A stretch of 64,000 nucleotides of DNA from an uncultured Oscillospiraceae bacterium (GTDB lineage Bacteria > Bacillota > Clostridia > Oscillospirales > Ruminococcaceae): the NCBI GenBank assembly GCA_900547385.1, contig URGQ01000003.1:11417-75416 (forward strand), written 5' to 3'. This document shows, piece by piece, positions 24,555 to 35,979 of this stretch; position 1 is the stretch's first letter; each line of letters begins with the position of its first letter. The position numbers were made by a program, and so were the translations under genes. The notes below the pieces were generated by a model that was given only the letters and a program-made list of their open reading frames with translations, made no database searches and was not told where the DNA came from.

Positions 24555-25727
24555 TTACTTATCGCTGAAGCAATCCCTCAGCCGCTCCGCAAAGCTCTTG
24601 CGTTTCTGGTAGTTCTTGTCGCTCAGCGCCGCGTCAAATTCCCGCAGCTTATCCTTCTGGGCCTTGGTCATGCTCTTGGGCACTTCCACCACCACACGCA
24701 CATACTGGTCGCCGCGGCCGCGGCCGTTCAGAGCGGGTACACCCTTATCCCGCAGGCGGAATACCGTCCCGCTTTGGGTGCCCTCCGGCACATGGTAGCT
24801 CACTTTGCCATCCACGGTGGGGACTACAATGTCATCACCCATAGCCGCCTGGGCAAAGGTAATGGGGATCTCGCACCAGATATCATAGCCGTCACGCTCA
24901 AAGAGCGGATCGGGCCGCACGCTGACTGTCACGCGCAGATCACCGGCGGGACCGCCATTGCGGCCGCTATCGCCCTGGCCGCGCACCGCTACGGTCTGGC
25001 CGTCATCAATGCCGGCAGGGATATTGACGGTCACGGTCTTGCTGACCTTGACACGGCCCTTGCCGCCGCACTTGGGGCAGGGCTCCTTGATGATGCGTCC
25101 CCGGCCGCCGCAGCGGGCGCAGGGCTGCTGCATCTGCATTACGCCGATGGCGGTCTGACGCCGCACGGTCACCTGGCCGGTGCCGTGGCAATCGGGGCAG
25201 GTTTCGGGGCTGGTACCCTTCTTGGCGCCGCTGCCGCCGCATTCACTGCAGTTTTCCAGGCGGGAAACCTTAATATCCCTGGTGCAGCCCTTTACCGCCT
25301 CCATAAAGGAGATGGTAACCTGCGCTTCCCGGTGCTCGCCGCGGATGGGCCCATTGGGGTCCCTTACCCGGCCGCTGCCAAAGCCGCCAAAGCCGCCTCC
25401 GCCGAAGATATCTCCGAACAGGTCGCCCAAATCGCCAAAGCCACCGAAGCCGCCGCCAAAACCGCCTGCTCCACCGGTCGCACCGCCGCCATAGCTGGGG
25501 TCCACTCCGGCAAAGCCGAACTGATCATACCGCTGGCGCTTCTCCTTATCGGAGAGCACCTCGTATGCCTCGTTGACCTCCTTGAACTTGGTCTCAGCCT
25601 CCTTATCGCCGGGGTTCAGGTCGGGGTGGTACTTCTTCGCCAGCTGGCGAAAGGCCTTTTTTATTTCATCCTCGCTGGTGCCCTTTTGCAGGCCCAGCAC
25701 CTCATAGTAATCTCTTTTCTCTGCCAT
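24555..25727 (-). CDS. dnaJ: Chaperone protein DnaJ
   Basis: Hsp40 co-chaperone that delivers substrates to DnaK and stimulates its ATPase. The J domain carries the HPD tripeptide ([11 protein letters not shown]). A Gly/Phe-rich linker follows ([19 protein letters not shown]). Four zinc-binding CxxCxGxG repeats are intact ([32 protein letters not shown]), then the C-terminal substrate domains. 390 residues is normal. It is the last gene of hrcA-grpE-dnaK-dnaJ, 113 bp after dnaK. Confidence 0.97.
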   Translation of the reverse strand: MAEKRDYYEVLGLQKGTSEDEIKKAFRQLAKKYHPDLNPGDKEAETKFKEVNEAYEVLSDKEKRQRYDQFGFAGVDPSYGGGATGGAGGFGGGFGGFGDLGDLFGDIFGGGGFGGFGSGRVRDPNGPIRGEHREAQVTISFMEAVKGCTRDIKVSRLENCSECGGSGAKKGTSPETCPDCHGTGQVTVRRQTAIGVMQMQQPCARCGGRGRIIKEPCPKCGGKGRVKVSKTVTVNIPAGIDDGQTVAVRGQGDSGRNGGPAGDLRVTVSVRPDPLFERDGYDIWCEIPITFAQAAMGDDIVVPTVDGKVSYHVPEGTQSGTVFRLRDKGVPALNGRGRGDQYVRVVVEVPKSMTKAQKDKLREFDAALSDKNYQKRKSFAERLRDCFSDK

Positions 25728-25840
25728 TCATCTCACCCTTTATTACAGGATCATGCAGAGAAAATGGTTTTATCCTCTGCAAGCAGGACAGCGCAGCGGC
25801 AAAACTGCCTCTGCGCGCCCCATTACAATTTGTTTTTCGG

Positions 25841-27673
<1,833 letters not shown>

Positions 27674-27736
27674 CTATTCCTCCTAAAAACTACTGTGAAT
27701 TGGTTGATTTATGTGAATTTGAATTGCTAACTTAAT

Positions 27737-28315
27737 TTAATTGGCCTGCTGCACCATGGCGTGCCGCAGGATGCGGTCTCCGCGGCGGTAGCCACTTTGG
27801 AACACCTGCGCCACCACATTTTTGCCGAGGGATTCATCCTCGATGTGCATGACGGCATTGTGCAGGTTGGGGTCGAAAGGCTCTCCGGCTTTGCCGAAGG
27901 TCTCCACGCCCATCTTCTTGAGATATTCCTCGAAGCCCGTCTGGATCATCTTGATGCCGGTGAGATAATTTTCATCGGCACAGGGGGTGTCCAGCGCCCG
28001 CTGGAGGTTATCCAGCAGCGGCAGCAGCTCCTTTAGGGTATTCGCTACTGCATCGGGATAGACATTTTCGCGTTCCTTTTGGGTGCGGCGGCGGTAGTTA
28101 TCGTACTCGGCCATCAGGCGCAGGTATCGATCCTCCAGCTCCTTTTTTTCGGCCTCGCACTTTTCCATCGCTTCCGCTTCCCGGCTCTTTTTCTTTTTGC
28201 CCTTTTTCTGCTCCGGGGCGGCTTCCTCGGCAGGCTCGGCGGCTTCAACAGCTTCGGCCGTTTCCTCCGCCATCAGCTCTTCCTCGGGGGTGGTGTTTTT
28301 GTTTTCCTGATCCAC
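27737..28315 (-). CDS. grpE: Nucleotide exchange factor GrpE
   Basis: Dimeric exchange factor that releases ADP from DnaK. The first 65 residues are acidic and Glu/Ala-rich with a lysine-rich patch (KKGKKKKSRE). A coiled-coil region (EKCEAEKKELEDRYLRLMAEYDNYRRRTQKE) follows, and the C-terminal beta domain contains PNLHNAVMHIEDESLGKNVVAQVFQSGYRRGDRILRHAMV, characteristic of GrpE. 192 residues is normal. It is the second gene of the operon, 22 bp after hrcA. Confidence 0.96.
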   Translation of the reverse strand: MDQENKNTTPEEELMAEETAEAVEAAEPAEEAAPEQKKGKKKKSREAEAMEKCEAEKKELEDRYLRLMAEYDNYRRRTQKERENVYPDAVANTLKELLPLLDNLQRALDTPCADENYLTGIKMIQTGFEEYLKKMGVETFGKAGEPFDPNLHNAVMHIEDESLGKNVVAQVFQSGYRRGDRILRHAMVQQAN

Positions 28316-28337
28316 AGGGTCTCTCTCCTTTCGCGGT

Positions 28338-29369
28338 TTACAAGCCGTTATTCAGTGTATCGCTCAGCATCCGGCTCAGCATCCCGGCAAAGTACTCCAC
28401 ATGGGGGATGAGCCGGGCGTAATCCATGCGGACGGGACCAACCAGCCCCAGGGCGCCGATGGAATCCTCACCGATGCGGTAACGGGCAACGATCATGGAG
28501 GAATTCTCCATTTCGGGGCGGGCATTTTCCCGCCCCACGCTGACAAACAGGTCATTTTCCCGGCTGCCAATGATCCGCAGCATTTCCTCGCGGGAATCCA
28601 GCAGGCGGTACAGCCGGTCGGCCACATTTCTCAGCTCTGGGTGTTCCAGCAGATTCCCCGTGCCGCTGCGGTACAGGGCGCCTTCGCAGGCTTCCCGGCA
28701 CAGCTCGTAAATAGCGGCCAGAAGCGGCGCAAAGATATCGGTGTGCTCACCCAGGGTAAAGGCCATCGAATTGATGTACTGGGCGGTGATCTCATTGAGG
28801 CTGCGCCCGGCCAGGCGGCCATTGGCGAAGCTCTGGAAGAAATCCACCACATTGGGGGTCAGATTGAAATTGACCCGGCAGACCTTGTTTTTCACCATGC
28901 CATTGCTGCACAGCAGCAGGATGACGACGGTGTGGGCCGTAGCCGGAATGATCTCAATGCGCTTGACAAAGAGGCTCTGGCGGGAGATGGTGGTGGAAAT
29001 GGCAAAGCAGCCGGTTTCCTTGGCCAGCATCCGGGTGGCGCCTTCCAGCACGCGGTCGGGGTCGGGGTCGCAGTAATTGAACAGGGCGTCAATCTCGCCG
29101 CGGGCGGCGTCCTCCAGCGGCTGCGGCTTCATCAGGTGATCGAGGTAGTAGCGCAAACCGCGGTGAGTGGGGATGCGTCCGGCGGAGGTATGGGGCTGCT
29201 CGATGTAGCCCTGCTCGCTGAGGTAGGCCAAGTCATTGCGGACGGTAGCGGAGGAGACAGTCTCCTCCAGCATGGCGGCGATCATCTTGGAGCCGATGGG
29301 CTCGCCGGTGCGGATGTAGCTTTCCACCACGCAGGTGAGGATCCTGCTTTTTCTCGGATCCAGCTCCAT
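28338..29369 (-). CDS. hrcA: Heat-inducible transcription repressor HrcA
   Basis: Repressor of class I heat-shock genes that binds CIRCE and is kept active by GroEL. The N-terminal winged helix is clear (SRILTCVVESYIRTGEPIGSKMIAAMLEETVSSATVRNDLAYLSEQGYIEQPHTSAGRIPT), followed by a GAF-like domain and the C-terminal GEDSIGALGLVGPVRMDYARLIPHVEYFAGMLS. 343 residues is full length. A perfect CIRCE lies 15 bp upstream of its start, so the operon is autoregulated. Confidence 0.97.
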   Translation of the reverse strand: MELDPRKSRILTCVVESYIRTGEPIGSKMIAAMLEETVSSATVRNDLAYLSEQGYIEQPHTSAGRIPTHRGLRYYLDHLMKPQPLEDAARGEIDALFNYCDPDPDRVLEGATRMLAKETGCFAISTTISRQSLFVKRIEIIPATAHTVVILLLCSNGMVKNKVCRVNFNLTPNVVDFFQSFANGRLAGRSLNEITAQYINSMAFTLGEHTDIFAPLLAAIYELCREACEGALYRSGTGNLLEHPELRNVADRLYRLLDSREEMLRIIGSRENDLFVSVGRENARPEMENSSMIVARYRIGEDSIGALGLVGPVRMDYARLIPHVEYFAGMLSRMLSDTLNNGL

Positions 29370-29384
29370 ATTGCTCCCTCCTTT

Positions 29385-29411
29385 TTAGCACTCACTCACT
29401 TCGAGTGCTAA
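29385..29411. promoter_or_regulatory. CIRCE operator
   Basis: TTAGCACTC-N9-GAGTGCTAA, a perfect match to the HrcA-binding consensus, placed between the hrcA promoter and start codon. Confidence 0.97.
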
Positions 29412-29419
29412 CGATTATT

Positions 29420-29447
29420 ATTGTACTCACTTTTTCGCGGTTGTCAA
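29420..29447 (-). promoter_or_regulatory. Promoter of the hrcA operon
   Basis: On the minus strand TTGACA (29442-29447) and TACAAT (29420-29425) with 16-bp spacing, directly upstream of CIRCE. Confidence 0.85.
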
Positions 29448-29494
29448 TAGGGTTCACAAATAATTTACAACTATTTTTCGCAGTCACCGTTGCA

Positions 29495-29517
29495 GAGTGC
29501 TAAGCGCATGCTATAAT
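29495..29517 (+). promoter_or_regulatory. Half-CIRCE and extended -10 promoter facing the export gene
   Basis: GAGTGCTAA (29495-29503) is one CIRCE half-site. It is followed by TGCTATAAT (29509-29517), an extended -10 directing transcription toward 29678. The half-site alone may not bind HrcA. Confidence 0.45.
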
Positions 29518-29541
29518 GAGAAAAAGCTGCCCGGCGGGCTT

Positions 29542-29588
29542 CCCGCGCGGGTTTAGCGTACATGGGTGCGCGTACGCGCACGCGCGAG
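29542..29588. repeat. CG palindromes upstream of the export gene
   Basis: CCCGCGCGGG (29542-29551) and the perfect 16-bp palindrome GTGCGCGTACGCGCAC (29566-29581), joined by a segment containing ATGGGTGCGC. This mirrors the tract at 14185-14252. The 300 bp between hrcA and the export gene otherwise hold only CIRCE and the promoters. Confidence 0.55.
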
Positions 29589-29677
29589 GGAACCAATAAA
29601 GTATAACCGATGAGCCGGGGTGGGCGGAGAAAGGCGGGGCGCAGCCCGGAGCCTGCACTTACTTGCTAAAGGAGAGA

Positions 29678-30145
29678 ATGCAAAACATGTTCCAAAACAA
29701 ATGGTTTTATCTGTTCTGCATATCCATGCTGCCTATTGTGGAGCTGCGGGGCGGCATCCCGGCCGGGGCTGCCATGGGGCTGTCCTTTTGGCCGGTGTAC
29801 CTCACCTGCGTACTGGGCAACCTGCTGCCGGTACCGTTCCTTATCTTATTCGCGAAAAAGATACTGGAGTTTCTCTCTACCCTGCCCCGTATCGGCGGGT
29901 TCTTCCAGAAAATCATCCGCCGGGCGGACCAAAAAGCGGCCGAGATCGGTCATTACGAAAAATGGGGGCTGTTCCTCTTTGTGGCCATTCCGCTGCCGGG
30001 CACCGGCGCCTGGACCGGTTCACTGGTGGCAGCGGTGCTGCGGATGCGCATCTGGCAGGCATTTCTAGTCATCACGGCCGGGGTACTGGCCAGCGGGTTC
30101 ATCACCGGCGGGATCGCCTACGGGCTGTTCACCGCGCTGGCATAA
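29678..30145 (+). CDS. COG2426-type small membrane export protein
   Basis: A 155-residue membrane protein of the putative small multidrug export family (COG2426). The motif SMLPIVELRGGIPAGAAMG near the N-terminus and FVAIPLPGTGAWTGSLVAAVL in the second half are characteristic; the family is predicted to have re-entrant loops and its substrate is unproven. Four or five hydrophobic segments are visible. Start choice is uncertain: ATG 29678 is very close to AAAGGAG, and ATG 29687 is the alternative. Confidence 0.78.
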   Translation: MQNMFQNKWFYLFCISMLPIVELRGGIPAGAAMGLSFWPVYLTCVLGNLLPVPFLILFAKKILEFLSTLPRIGGFFQKIIRRADQKAAEIGHYEKWGLFLFVAIPLPGTGAWTGSLVAAVLRMRIWQAFLVITAGVLASGFITGGIAYGLFTALA

Positions 30146-30164
30146 ATAATACAATAATATATAT

Positions 30165-30208
30165 AAACGGAGAAGACCCCCTGCTTTCGCAGAGGGCCTT
30201 TTCCGTTT
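30165..30208. terminator. Bidirectional terminator between the export gene and pflA
   Basis: A long hairpin: AAACGGAGAAGACCCCCTGC pairs with GCAGAGGGCCTTTTCCGTTT with a few mismatches around a TTTC loop. The genes on each side converge on it. Confidence 0.75.
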
Positions 30209-30246
30209 AGAGAGAAAATGAAAGAAGAATAAAGAGGAAGGCTGAT

Positions 30247-30981
30247 TTATTCCGCCATGCCTTCACGGATGATCGCTTCCGCCTGGGCTGCTTCCGCTTT
30301 GGAAAGCTGTGGAGTACCAAGCAGGGGATATTCGATCCCCAGGCTATCGTACTTTACCTTACCCATGGAATGGTAAGGCAGCACCTCCAGCTTTTCCATA
30401 TTGGTCAGCGTCTTCAGGTAGCGCCCAAGGGCCAGCAGCTCCTCCCGCTGGAAGGTGATACCCGGCACAACGACATGACGGATCCATACCGGCTTGCCGA
30501 TTTTTTTAAGGTATTCCGCGAAGGCAAAGACCCGCGCGTTGCTGTGGCCAGTCAGCTTTTTGTGCTCTTCATCAAACATATGCTTGATATCGAGGAGCAC
30601 CAGGTCGGTAACGGCCATCAGCTTTTCGACTTTTTCGGTATGGTCGGGATCGAACAGGATGCCGCAGGTATCCAGCGCCGTGTGGATCCCGTTCTGCTTG
30701 GCTTTGGTAAAAAGCTCGGTGAGAAAATCAATTTGGAGCATCGGTTCGCCGCCGGTGGCGGTGATGCCGCCTGAGGTATAAAACTCCCGGTTGCGGGTGA
30801 TCTTTTCGATGATCTCATCGGCGGTCATCTGGGTGCCGCCCGCCATTTCCCAGGTATCGGGATTGTGGCAGTAGAGGCACCGCATGGGACAGCCCTGGAA
30901 AAACACAACATAGCGGATTCCGGGGCCATCCACCGTGCCAAAGCTCTCAAGGGAATGGATGCGTCCAGTCAGTTCCGACAT
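30247..30981 (-). CDS. pflA: Pyruvate formate-lyase-activating enzyme
   Basis: Radical SAM enzyme that installs the glycyl radical on PflB. The cluster motif CPMRCLYCHNPDTWE lies near residue 30, after GTVDGPGIRYVVFFQGC. TATGGEPMLQ is the SAM-binding GGEP motif. 244 residues is normal. The ATG at 30981 lies 6 bp past the pflB stop codon; an in-frame GTG at 30990 overlapping that stop is the alternative start. It is co-transcribed with pflB. Confidence 0.95.
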   Translation of the reverse strand: MSELTGRIHSLESFGTVDGPGIRYVVFFQGCPMRCLYCHNPDTWEMAGGTQMTADEIIEKITRNREFYTSGGITATGGEPMLQIDFLTELFTKAKQNGIHTALDTCGILFDPDHTEKVEKLMAVTDLVLLDIKHMFDEEHKKLTGHSNARVFAFAEYLKKIGKPVWIRHVVVPGITFQREELLALGRYLKTLTNMEKLEVLPYHSMGKVKYDSLGIEYPLLGTPQLSKAEAAQAEAIIREGMAE

Positions 30982-30986
30982 GGCGA

Positions 30987-33215
30987 TCACATTCTTTCGT
31001 GGAAGGTGCGGGAGATGACCTCATCCTGCTGGGCACGGGTCAGCTTGATAAAGTTGACGGCGTAGCCGGAAACACGGATGGTCAGCTGCGGATACAGCTC
31101 GGGATGAGCCTGCGCATCCAGCAGGGTCTCGCGGTTGAGCACATTGACATTGAGGTGGTGCGCATGCTTGCCAAAGTAGCCATCCATGAGGCCGACGAGG
31201 TTGGTCACGCGCTGGTCATCGTTCTTGCCCAGGGCATCGGGAACGATGGAGAAGGTATTGGAGATACCGTCCTGGGAATCCATGAAGGGGATCTTGGCAA
31301 CAGAAGCCAGGGAAGCAACAGCACCGTGGCTATCGCGGCCGTGCATGGGGTTGGCACCGGGCGCGAAGGGCTCGCCGCCCTTACGGCCATCCGGGGTGGA
31401 ACCGGTATTCTTACCATAGCTGACATTGGAGGTGATGGTAAGGATAGAGGTGGTATGGATACCGTTACGGTAGGTGGGATACTCACGGATGTAGTTGATG
31501 AAGCGGTGCAGGATATCCTTGGCGATCTCGTCTACACGGTCATCATCGTTGCCGTACTTGGGATAGTCGCCCTCGACCTCGTAGTCAACGGCCAGGCCCT
31601 GCTCGTTGCGGATGACCTTGACCTTGGCATACTTGATGGCGGAGAGGGAATCGGCCACTACGGAGAAGCCGGCGATGCCGGTAGCGAACCAGCGGGTAAC
31701 TTCCTTATCGTGCAGCGCCATTTCCAGGGACTCATAGCAGTACTTATCGTGCATGTAGTGGATGATATTAAGGGCATTGACATAAACGCCGGCCAGCCAC
31801 TTCATCATATCCATATACTTCTCCATGACCTCATCATAGTCGAGGTACTCGGAGGTGATGGGACGGTACTTGGGGCCGACCTGATGGCCGTTCATCTCAT
31901 CCACGCCGCCGTTGATGGCGTACAGCAGGCACTTGGCCAGGTTGGCGCGGGCACCGAAGAACTGCATTTCCTTGCCGATACGCATGGAGGATACGCAGCA
32001 GGCAATGCCGTAGTCATCGCCGTGAACGGGACGCATGACATCATCGTTCTCGTACTGGATGGCAGAGTGCTTAATGGAGATCTCGGCACAATACTTCTTC
32101 CAGTTGGCGGGCAGGTTGTGGCTCCACAGAACGGTGAGGTTGGGCTCGGGGGAAGCACCCAGGTTATCCAGGGTGTGCAGATAGCGGTAGCTCATCTTGG
32201 TGACCATGTGACGGCCATCGGTGCTCATACCGCCCAGGCTTTCGGTGACCCAGGTGGGGTCGCCGGCAAAGATGTTATTGTAATCGGGGGTACGGGCAAA
32301 CTTGACCAGACGCAGCTTCATAACGAAGTGGTCCACAAATTCCTGGATCTGCTCTTCGGTGAAGACGCCGTTGCGCAGGTCGCGCTCGGCATAGATATCC
32401 AGGAAGGTGGAGGTACGGCCAAGGCTCATGGCGGCGCCGTTCTGCTGCTTGACAGCGGCTAGATAGGCAAAATAGACGGCCTGGATGGCCTCCTGTACAT
32501 TGGAAGCGGGCTTGGAAATATCGCAGCCGTAGATGCCGGCCATCGCCTTGAGCTCCTTCAGGGCGCGGATCTGCTCGGAAAGCTCCTCACGGTCACGGAT
32601 AACATCGGCCAGCATAACGCTGGGGGTGGTGGCTTTCTGGAACTCCTTGTCCTCGATAAGGCGGTCTACGCCGTACAGGGCCACGCGGCGATAGTCGCCG
32701 ATGATGCGGCCGCGGCCGTAGGCATCGGGCAGGCCGGTGATGACATGGCTGCTGCGGCAGGCGCGCATCTCGGGAGTGTAGGCATCAAACACGCCGGCAT
32801 TGTGGGTCTTGCGGTGGGTGGTGAAGAACTCCTCCACCTCAGGATCCAGGTGATAGCCGTTATCCTCGCAGGCCTGCTTGGCCATGCGGATGCCGCCGTA
32901 GGGCATGAGGGCGCGCTTAAAGGGCTTATCGGTCTGGAAGCCGACGATGGTCTCCTTCTCCTTATCCAGGTAACCGGGGCCATGGCTGAGGATGGTGGAA
33001 ACGACCTTGGTATCCATGTCCAGTACGCCGCCGGCCTCGCGTTCCTTCTTGGAGAGCTCCAGCACTTCGTTCCACAGGGCGGTGGTATCGGCGGTAGGAC
33101 CCTTCAGGAAGCTGTCATCACCATCGTAGGGGGTGTAGTTGTTCATGATAAAGTCACGAACATCGATCTCGGTTTCCCAACGGCCGCCTTTGAATTCTTT
33201 CCATTCGTTACGCAT
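30987..33215 (-). CDS. pflB: Formate C-acetyltransferase (pyruvate formate-lyase)
   Basis: Glycyl-radical enzyme splitting pyruvate and CoA into acetyl-CoA and formate under anaerobiosis. The catalytic adjacent cysteines are in [13 protein letters not shown], and the radical glycine in the C-terminal [14 protein letters not shown]. The 742-residue length is typical. The ATG at 33215 follows GGAGG by 10 bp; the frame extends upstream but without initiation signals. The promoter overlaps a Rex-like operator, so expression should follow the NADH/NAD+ ratio. Together with PduL it suggests formate and acetate as fermentation products (inference). Confidence 0.97.
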   Translation of the reverse strand: MRNEWKEFKGGRWETEIDVRDFIMNNYTPYDGDDSFLKGPTADTTALWNEVLELSKKEREAGGVLDMDTKVVSTILSHGPGYLDKEKETIVGFQTDKPFKRALMPYGGIRMAKQACEDNGYHLDPEVEEFFTTHRKTHNAGVFDAYTPEMRACRSSHVITGLPDAYGRGRIIGDYRRVALYGVDRLIEDKEFQKATTPSVMLADVIRDREELSEQIRALKELKAMAGIYGCDISKPASNVQEAIQAVYFAYLAAVKQQNGAAMSLGRTSTFLDIYAERDLRNGVFTEEQIQEFVDHFVMKLRLVKFARTPDYNNIFAGDPTWVTESLGGMSTDGRHMVTKMSYRYLHTLDNLGASPEPNLTVLWSHNLPANWKKYCAEISIKHSAIQYENDDVMRPVHGDDYGIACCVSSMRIGKEMQFFGARANLAKCLLYAINGGVDEMNGHQVGPKYRPITSEYLDYDEVMEKYMDMMKWLAGVYVNALNIIHYMHDKYCYESLEMALHDKEVTRWFATGIAGFSVVADSLSAIKYAKVKVIRNEQGLAVDYEVEGDYPKYGNDDDRVDEIAKDILHRFINYIREYPTYRNGIHTTSILTITSNVSYGKNTGSTPDGRKGGEPFAPGANPMHGRDSHGAVASLASVAKIPFMDSQDGISNTFSIVPDALGKNDDQRVTNLVGLMDGYFGKHAHHLNVNVLNRETLLDAQAHPELYPQLTIRVSGYAVNFIKLTRAQQDEVISRTFHERM

Positions 33216-33294
33216 AATTTCGTTACCTCCCAGTTCATTTTCTCTTATTGGTTCGGGCTTTTGCTGTGCTTTATGCCGTCTTGGACACATTTTT

Positions 33295-33307
33295 CACAAG
33301 ACTTGTG
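33295..33307. promoter_or_regulatory. Palindrome in the pflB leader
   Basis: CACAAGACTTGTG is a 13-nt palindrome in the 5' leader of pflB, between the -10 box and the start codon. It could be a second regulator site. Confidence 0.35.
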
Positions 33308-33342
33308 GACTGTGCACAGGCCAGGCCTTTTTTGTCATGCTT

Positions 33343-33382
33343 ATTGTATTCTACTTCTCACAAGTTGTCAAGAGTTTAACAA
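33343..33382 (-). promoter_or_regulatory. pflB promoter with Rex-like operator
   Basis: On the minus strand TTGACA (33366-33371) and TACAAT (33343-33348) are 17 bp apart. Overlapping the -35 is TTGTTAAACTCTTGACAA (33365-33382), which differs from the clostridial Rex consensus TTGTTAA-N4-TTAACAA at one position. The 350 bp between pflB and the kinase gene hold no gene. Confidence 0.7.
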
Positions 33383-33485
33383 GAGTTTATTCCGGAAATG
33401 TATTGCACTTATTCCTGAATGTTTATACTATACCATTTTAGTACAGTTTATGCAAGCAGCAAATCGCCAAAATTGCAAAGAAAAG

Positions 33486-33512
33486 CGGCATGCTTTTTAC
33501 ACATACCGCCAA
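33486..33512 (-). terminator. Terminator of the PfkB-family kinase gene
   Basis: GCGGCATG and CATACCGC form an 8-bp stem (one mismatch); on the minus strand it is followed by CTTTTCTTT. Confidence 0.5.
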
Positions 33513-33564
33513 AGAGCCTACTATTTTGCCGCCGGATTCATCACAAAAGAACTATCTTGCGGCA

Positions 33565-34539
33565 TTATTTCCCTGTAAGACCGGTGGGGATCACCGGGGT
33601 ACGGGGGCGCTTCTGCTCCCGCACCAGCTGCCAAATGAGCTCCGGACTGATCGCTGGATTGATGGTGGTGCGGGCCTGCAAAGCCGCCAGCGCCGCACCC
33701 ATGGCAAAGTCCATGGTATCCCCCAGCCAGTAGCGCTGCGCCGCACTGTACAGCAGCCCCGCCATGAAGCTATCGCCCGCGCCGGTGGCGTTTTCCACCT
33801 GCTGCAGGGGACGGGTACGGCTCCACAGCCGCTGGCCCATGGCATCGGCATAGTAACAGCCCCGGGAACCGGCGCTGATGATAACCCGGCGCACCCCCTG
33901 GGCCAAAATGCCCTCCGCTGCCCGGAAGTAGTCCACTTCGCAGCGGATAGAACGGCCGGAAAGAATCTCGGCCTCCAAACGGTTGGGCTTCAGGGTATCG
34001 ATGCCTCGCAGCACCGGACGCATCCGGCGGGCGTAGGCGGTAGAAACGGGATCGGCGAAGATGGGGACACTGCCCCCGAAGGTGCGGATAATATAGCGCA
34101 GCGTTTCCTGCGGCAGGCAACCATCCACCACGATAGCAGCCGCCGCTGAGAGCTTGTCCCGCATGGGTTCCAGCCGGGCAGGGGTCAGCTCCTGCAGAAT
34201 GCGCATATCGCTGAGGGCGACGGCCATTTCGCCATCGCTGCGGTGGATGGAAACATAGGACGAGCTGTTTTTTCCGGGCAGGGTGATAAAGCTATCGGTG
34301 GCGATGCCGCATTCCCGGCACCAGGAGCGGATCTTTTCGCCGTACATGTCCTCCCCCACCGTGGTGATAAGGCGGGTAGGCAGCCCCAATCGGGCCGTAT
34401 TCTCACAGACATTGCGGGTGACGCCCCCCACGGAAACCGAAAGGGTGCCGGGGTTGCTGTCCTCCATCACCAGTCTGGCGGCGCTTTCGCCCATGATATC
34501 CACATTGGCCGCGCCGATACCGACGATCTCTTTTGGCAA
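33565..34539 (-). CDS. PfkB-family carbohydrate/nucleoside kinase
   Basis: A 324-residue ribokinase-fold kinase. The N-terminal motif VGIGAANVDIMGES and GGVTRNVCENTARLG, the central DTLKPNRLEAEILSG and the C-terminal NATGAGDSFMAGLLY (anion hole and catalytic Asp) are all present. GGVTRNVCENTARLG resembles pseudouridine kinases (PsuK) more than fructokinases, but no PsuG glycosidase gene is adjacent, so the substrate is open. Monocistronic with its own promoter (34572-34599). Confidence 0.85.
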   Translation of the reverse strand: MPKEIVGIGAANVDIMGESAARLVMEDSNPGTLSVSVGGVTRNVCENTARLGLPTRLITTVGEDMYGEKIRSWCRECGIATDSFITLPGKNSSSYVSIHRSDGEMAVALSDMRILQELTPARLEPMRDKLSAAAAIVVDGCLPQETLRYIIRTFGGSVPIFADPVSTAYARRMRPVLRGIDTLKPNRLEAEILSGRSIRCEVDYFRAAEGILAQGVRRVIISAGSRGCYYADAMGQRLWSRTRPLQQVENATGAGDSFMAGLLYSAAQRYWLGDTMDFAMGAALAALQARTTINPAISPELIWQLVREQKRPRTPVIPTGLTGK

Positions 34540-34571
34540 GGCGGTATCCTCCTTTGGATTTACTGCCCTAT

Positions 34572-34599
34572 ATTATACACCAAAAAGAGGGTTTTTCAA
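34572..34599 (-). promoter_or_regulatory. Promoter of the PfkB-family kinase gene
   Basis: On the minus strand TTGAAA (34594-34599) and TATAAT (34572-34577) with 16-bp spacing. Confidence 0.65.
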
Positions 34600-34683
34600 G
34601 GGGTGGAAATCCGGGTGGGTACGCGCGTGCCGGATGGGAAAGTCCGGTACAGAGGGAGGGCGGCGCAGCCGCGCGCCCTCTGC

Positions 34684-35547
34684 TCAATCCCAGAAATGGC
34701 AGAGCAGCTCCTCAGCAGTTTTTTGGCTGGTGCGGGTATAGCGCGGGATGCGGATGAGACAGGCGGGATCCCGGGTAAGGCAGCAGGGCTTGCCCTCCAC
34801 ACCGAGGGAAGCGGCAAAGCCCAGCTGCTCCAGCAGTTCCTGGCTGTGGCGGCTGTAGGAGCCGAAGGGGTAGGTAAAGGTATCGGGGCGTCTGCCGGTC
34901 ATCTCCTCAATGCGGTCCTGCGCCTTTTGCAGGTCGGCACCCACGGCGGCAAAATACTGTTCAGTGGTTTCATCCTTGCGCTGGGCGGCGCCGCGGCGGG
35001 GATCACCGGTCTTGTGCAGATTATAGGTGTGGTTCTGGATCTCAATGAGGCCGCTTTCCATCATTTCGTTGATCATATCCCAAGTAATGTGGGAGTAATT
35101 TTCCTTATTTTCATCAAGCTCACTGTATTTATCGGTCTCCCCCACGATGATGGAGATGACGGCTTTCATCTGATATTTTTGCAGCAGCGGGTAGGCATTC
35201 AGGTAATTATTATAGTAGCCGTCATCAAAGGTGATCATCACCGGCTTTTCTGGCAAAGGCGCGCCCTGCTGCACATAGGCGATGAGATCACTCATCACCA
35301 CGGTGGTGCAGCCCTGCCGCTGTAAATAAAGGAGGTCCTCCTCCAAGGCCTGCGGCGTAATGACATAATCCCCTGCCTTTTTAGGATTGGAATGGACGCC
35401 GTGGTACATCAGCACCGGAAGGCGCACCTCCTGCGAGACCGACAATCTGCGCATTGCCGGAATGATGCGTCCGCTGCCCCACCACACCGCACTTATCAGC
35501 AGTACTGCCGCCAGCACCATCACCAAAAGCCGCTTCCACCATGTCAT
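34684..35547 (-). CDS. Membrane-anchored polysaccharide deacetylase (NodB domain)
   Basis: A 287-residue extracytoplasmic carbohydrate esterase 4 protein. The N-terminus LLVMVLAAVLLISAVWW is a signal anchor. RLPVLMYHGVHSNPKKAGDYVITP precedes the NodB core: metal-binding MITFDDGYYNNYLNAYPLL, EIQNHTYNLH and RRPDTFTYPFGSYS. The likely role is removal of acetyl groups from peptidoglycan or a surface polysaccharide; the substrate cannot be told from sequence. It stands alone between the kinase and the divergent Dabb gene. Confidence 0.9.
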   Translation of the reverse strand: MTWWKRLLVMVLAAVLLISAVWWGSGRIIPAMRRLSVSQEVRLPVLMYHGVHSNPKKAGDYVITPQALEEDLLYLQRQGCTTVVMSDLIAYVQQGAPLPEKPVMITFDDGYYNNYLNAYPLLQKYQMKAVISIIVGETDKYSELDENKENYSHITWDMINEMMESGLIEIQNHTYNLHKTGDPRRGAAQRKDETTEQYFAAVGADLQKAQDRIEEMTGRRPDTFTYPFGSYSRHSQELLEQLGFAASLGVEGKPCCLTRDPACLIRIPRYTRTSQKTAEELLCHFWD

Positions 35548-35596
35548 GGGAGTCCCTCCTTTTGCCGCTTCTTCTGCTATTTGTATGCGCCGGGGC

Positions 35597-35626
35597 TTGA
35601 CGGTATCACCGCCCGGCGGGTATACT
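35597..35626 (+). promoter_or_regulatory. Promoter of the Dabb-domain gene
   Basis: TTGACG (35597-35602) and TATACT (35621-35626) with 18-bp spacing. Confidence 0.55.
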
Positions 35627-35653
35627 GGAAAAAATAAAGGAGTGTGATTTTAT

Positions 35654-35938
35654 ATGGTACGGCATATCGTAATGTACCGCCTAAAGGACGAAAACAAAGA
35701 GGAAAACGCCCGGCAGATGAAGGAAAAGCTGGAGGGACTCAATGGAAAAATAGAGGGGCTGCATGGGCTGCGCATCGACCTGGACTGCAACAGCCACCAG
35801 TACGATGTGTGCCTGACCGCGGATTTTGACGACCTGGCGGCGCTGAAGAGCTATAAAAATCATCCGCTGCATGTAGCGGCTTCCGACTTTGTGCATGAGG
35901 TAATGACCGAGCGTTCGGCCTTCGATTTTGAGGTGTAA
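35654..35938 (+). CDS. Dabb (stress-responsive alpha/beta barrel) domain protein
   Basis: A 94-residue single-domain protein. MVRHIVMYRLKDENKEENARQMKEKLEGL at the start and the final HVAASDFVHEVMTERSAFDFEV match the Dabb ferredoxin-like fold that dimerises into an alpha/beta barrel. Members range from stress proteins to cyclases, so no reaction can be assigned. Monocistronic: promoter at 35597, terminator at 35980. Confidence 0.88.
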   Translation: MVRHIVMYRLKDENKEENARQMKEKLEGLNGKIEGLHGLRIDLDCNSHQYDVCLTADFDDLAALKSYKNHPLHVAASDFVHEVMTERSAFDFEV

Positions 35939-35979
35939 TGCCCCTTTGCAACCGTCGGTTGCGGAAAATCCAACGAAAA

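Noticed and set aside
34651..34683. GC-rich hairpin downstream of the polysaccharide deacetylase as a tenth junction repeat
   Set aside because: It forms a single imperfect hairpin (CAGAGGG/CCCTCTG outer, GCGGC/GCCGC inner) and lacks the three-arm design and the GCAGG core.
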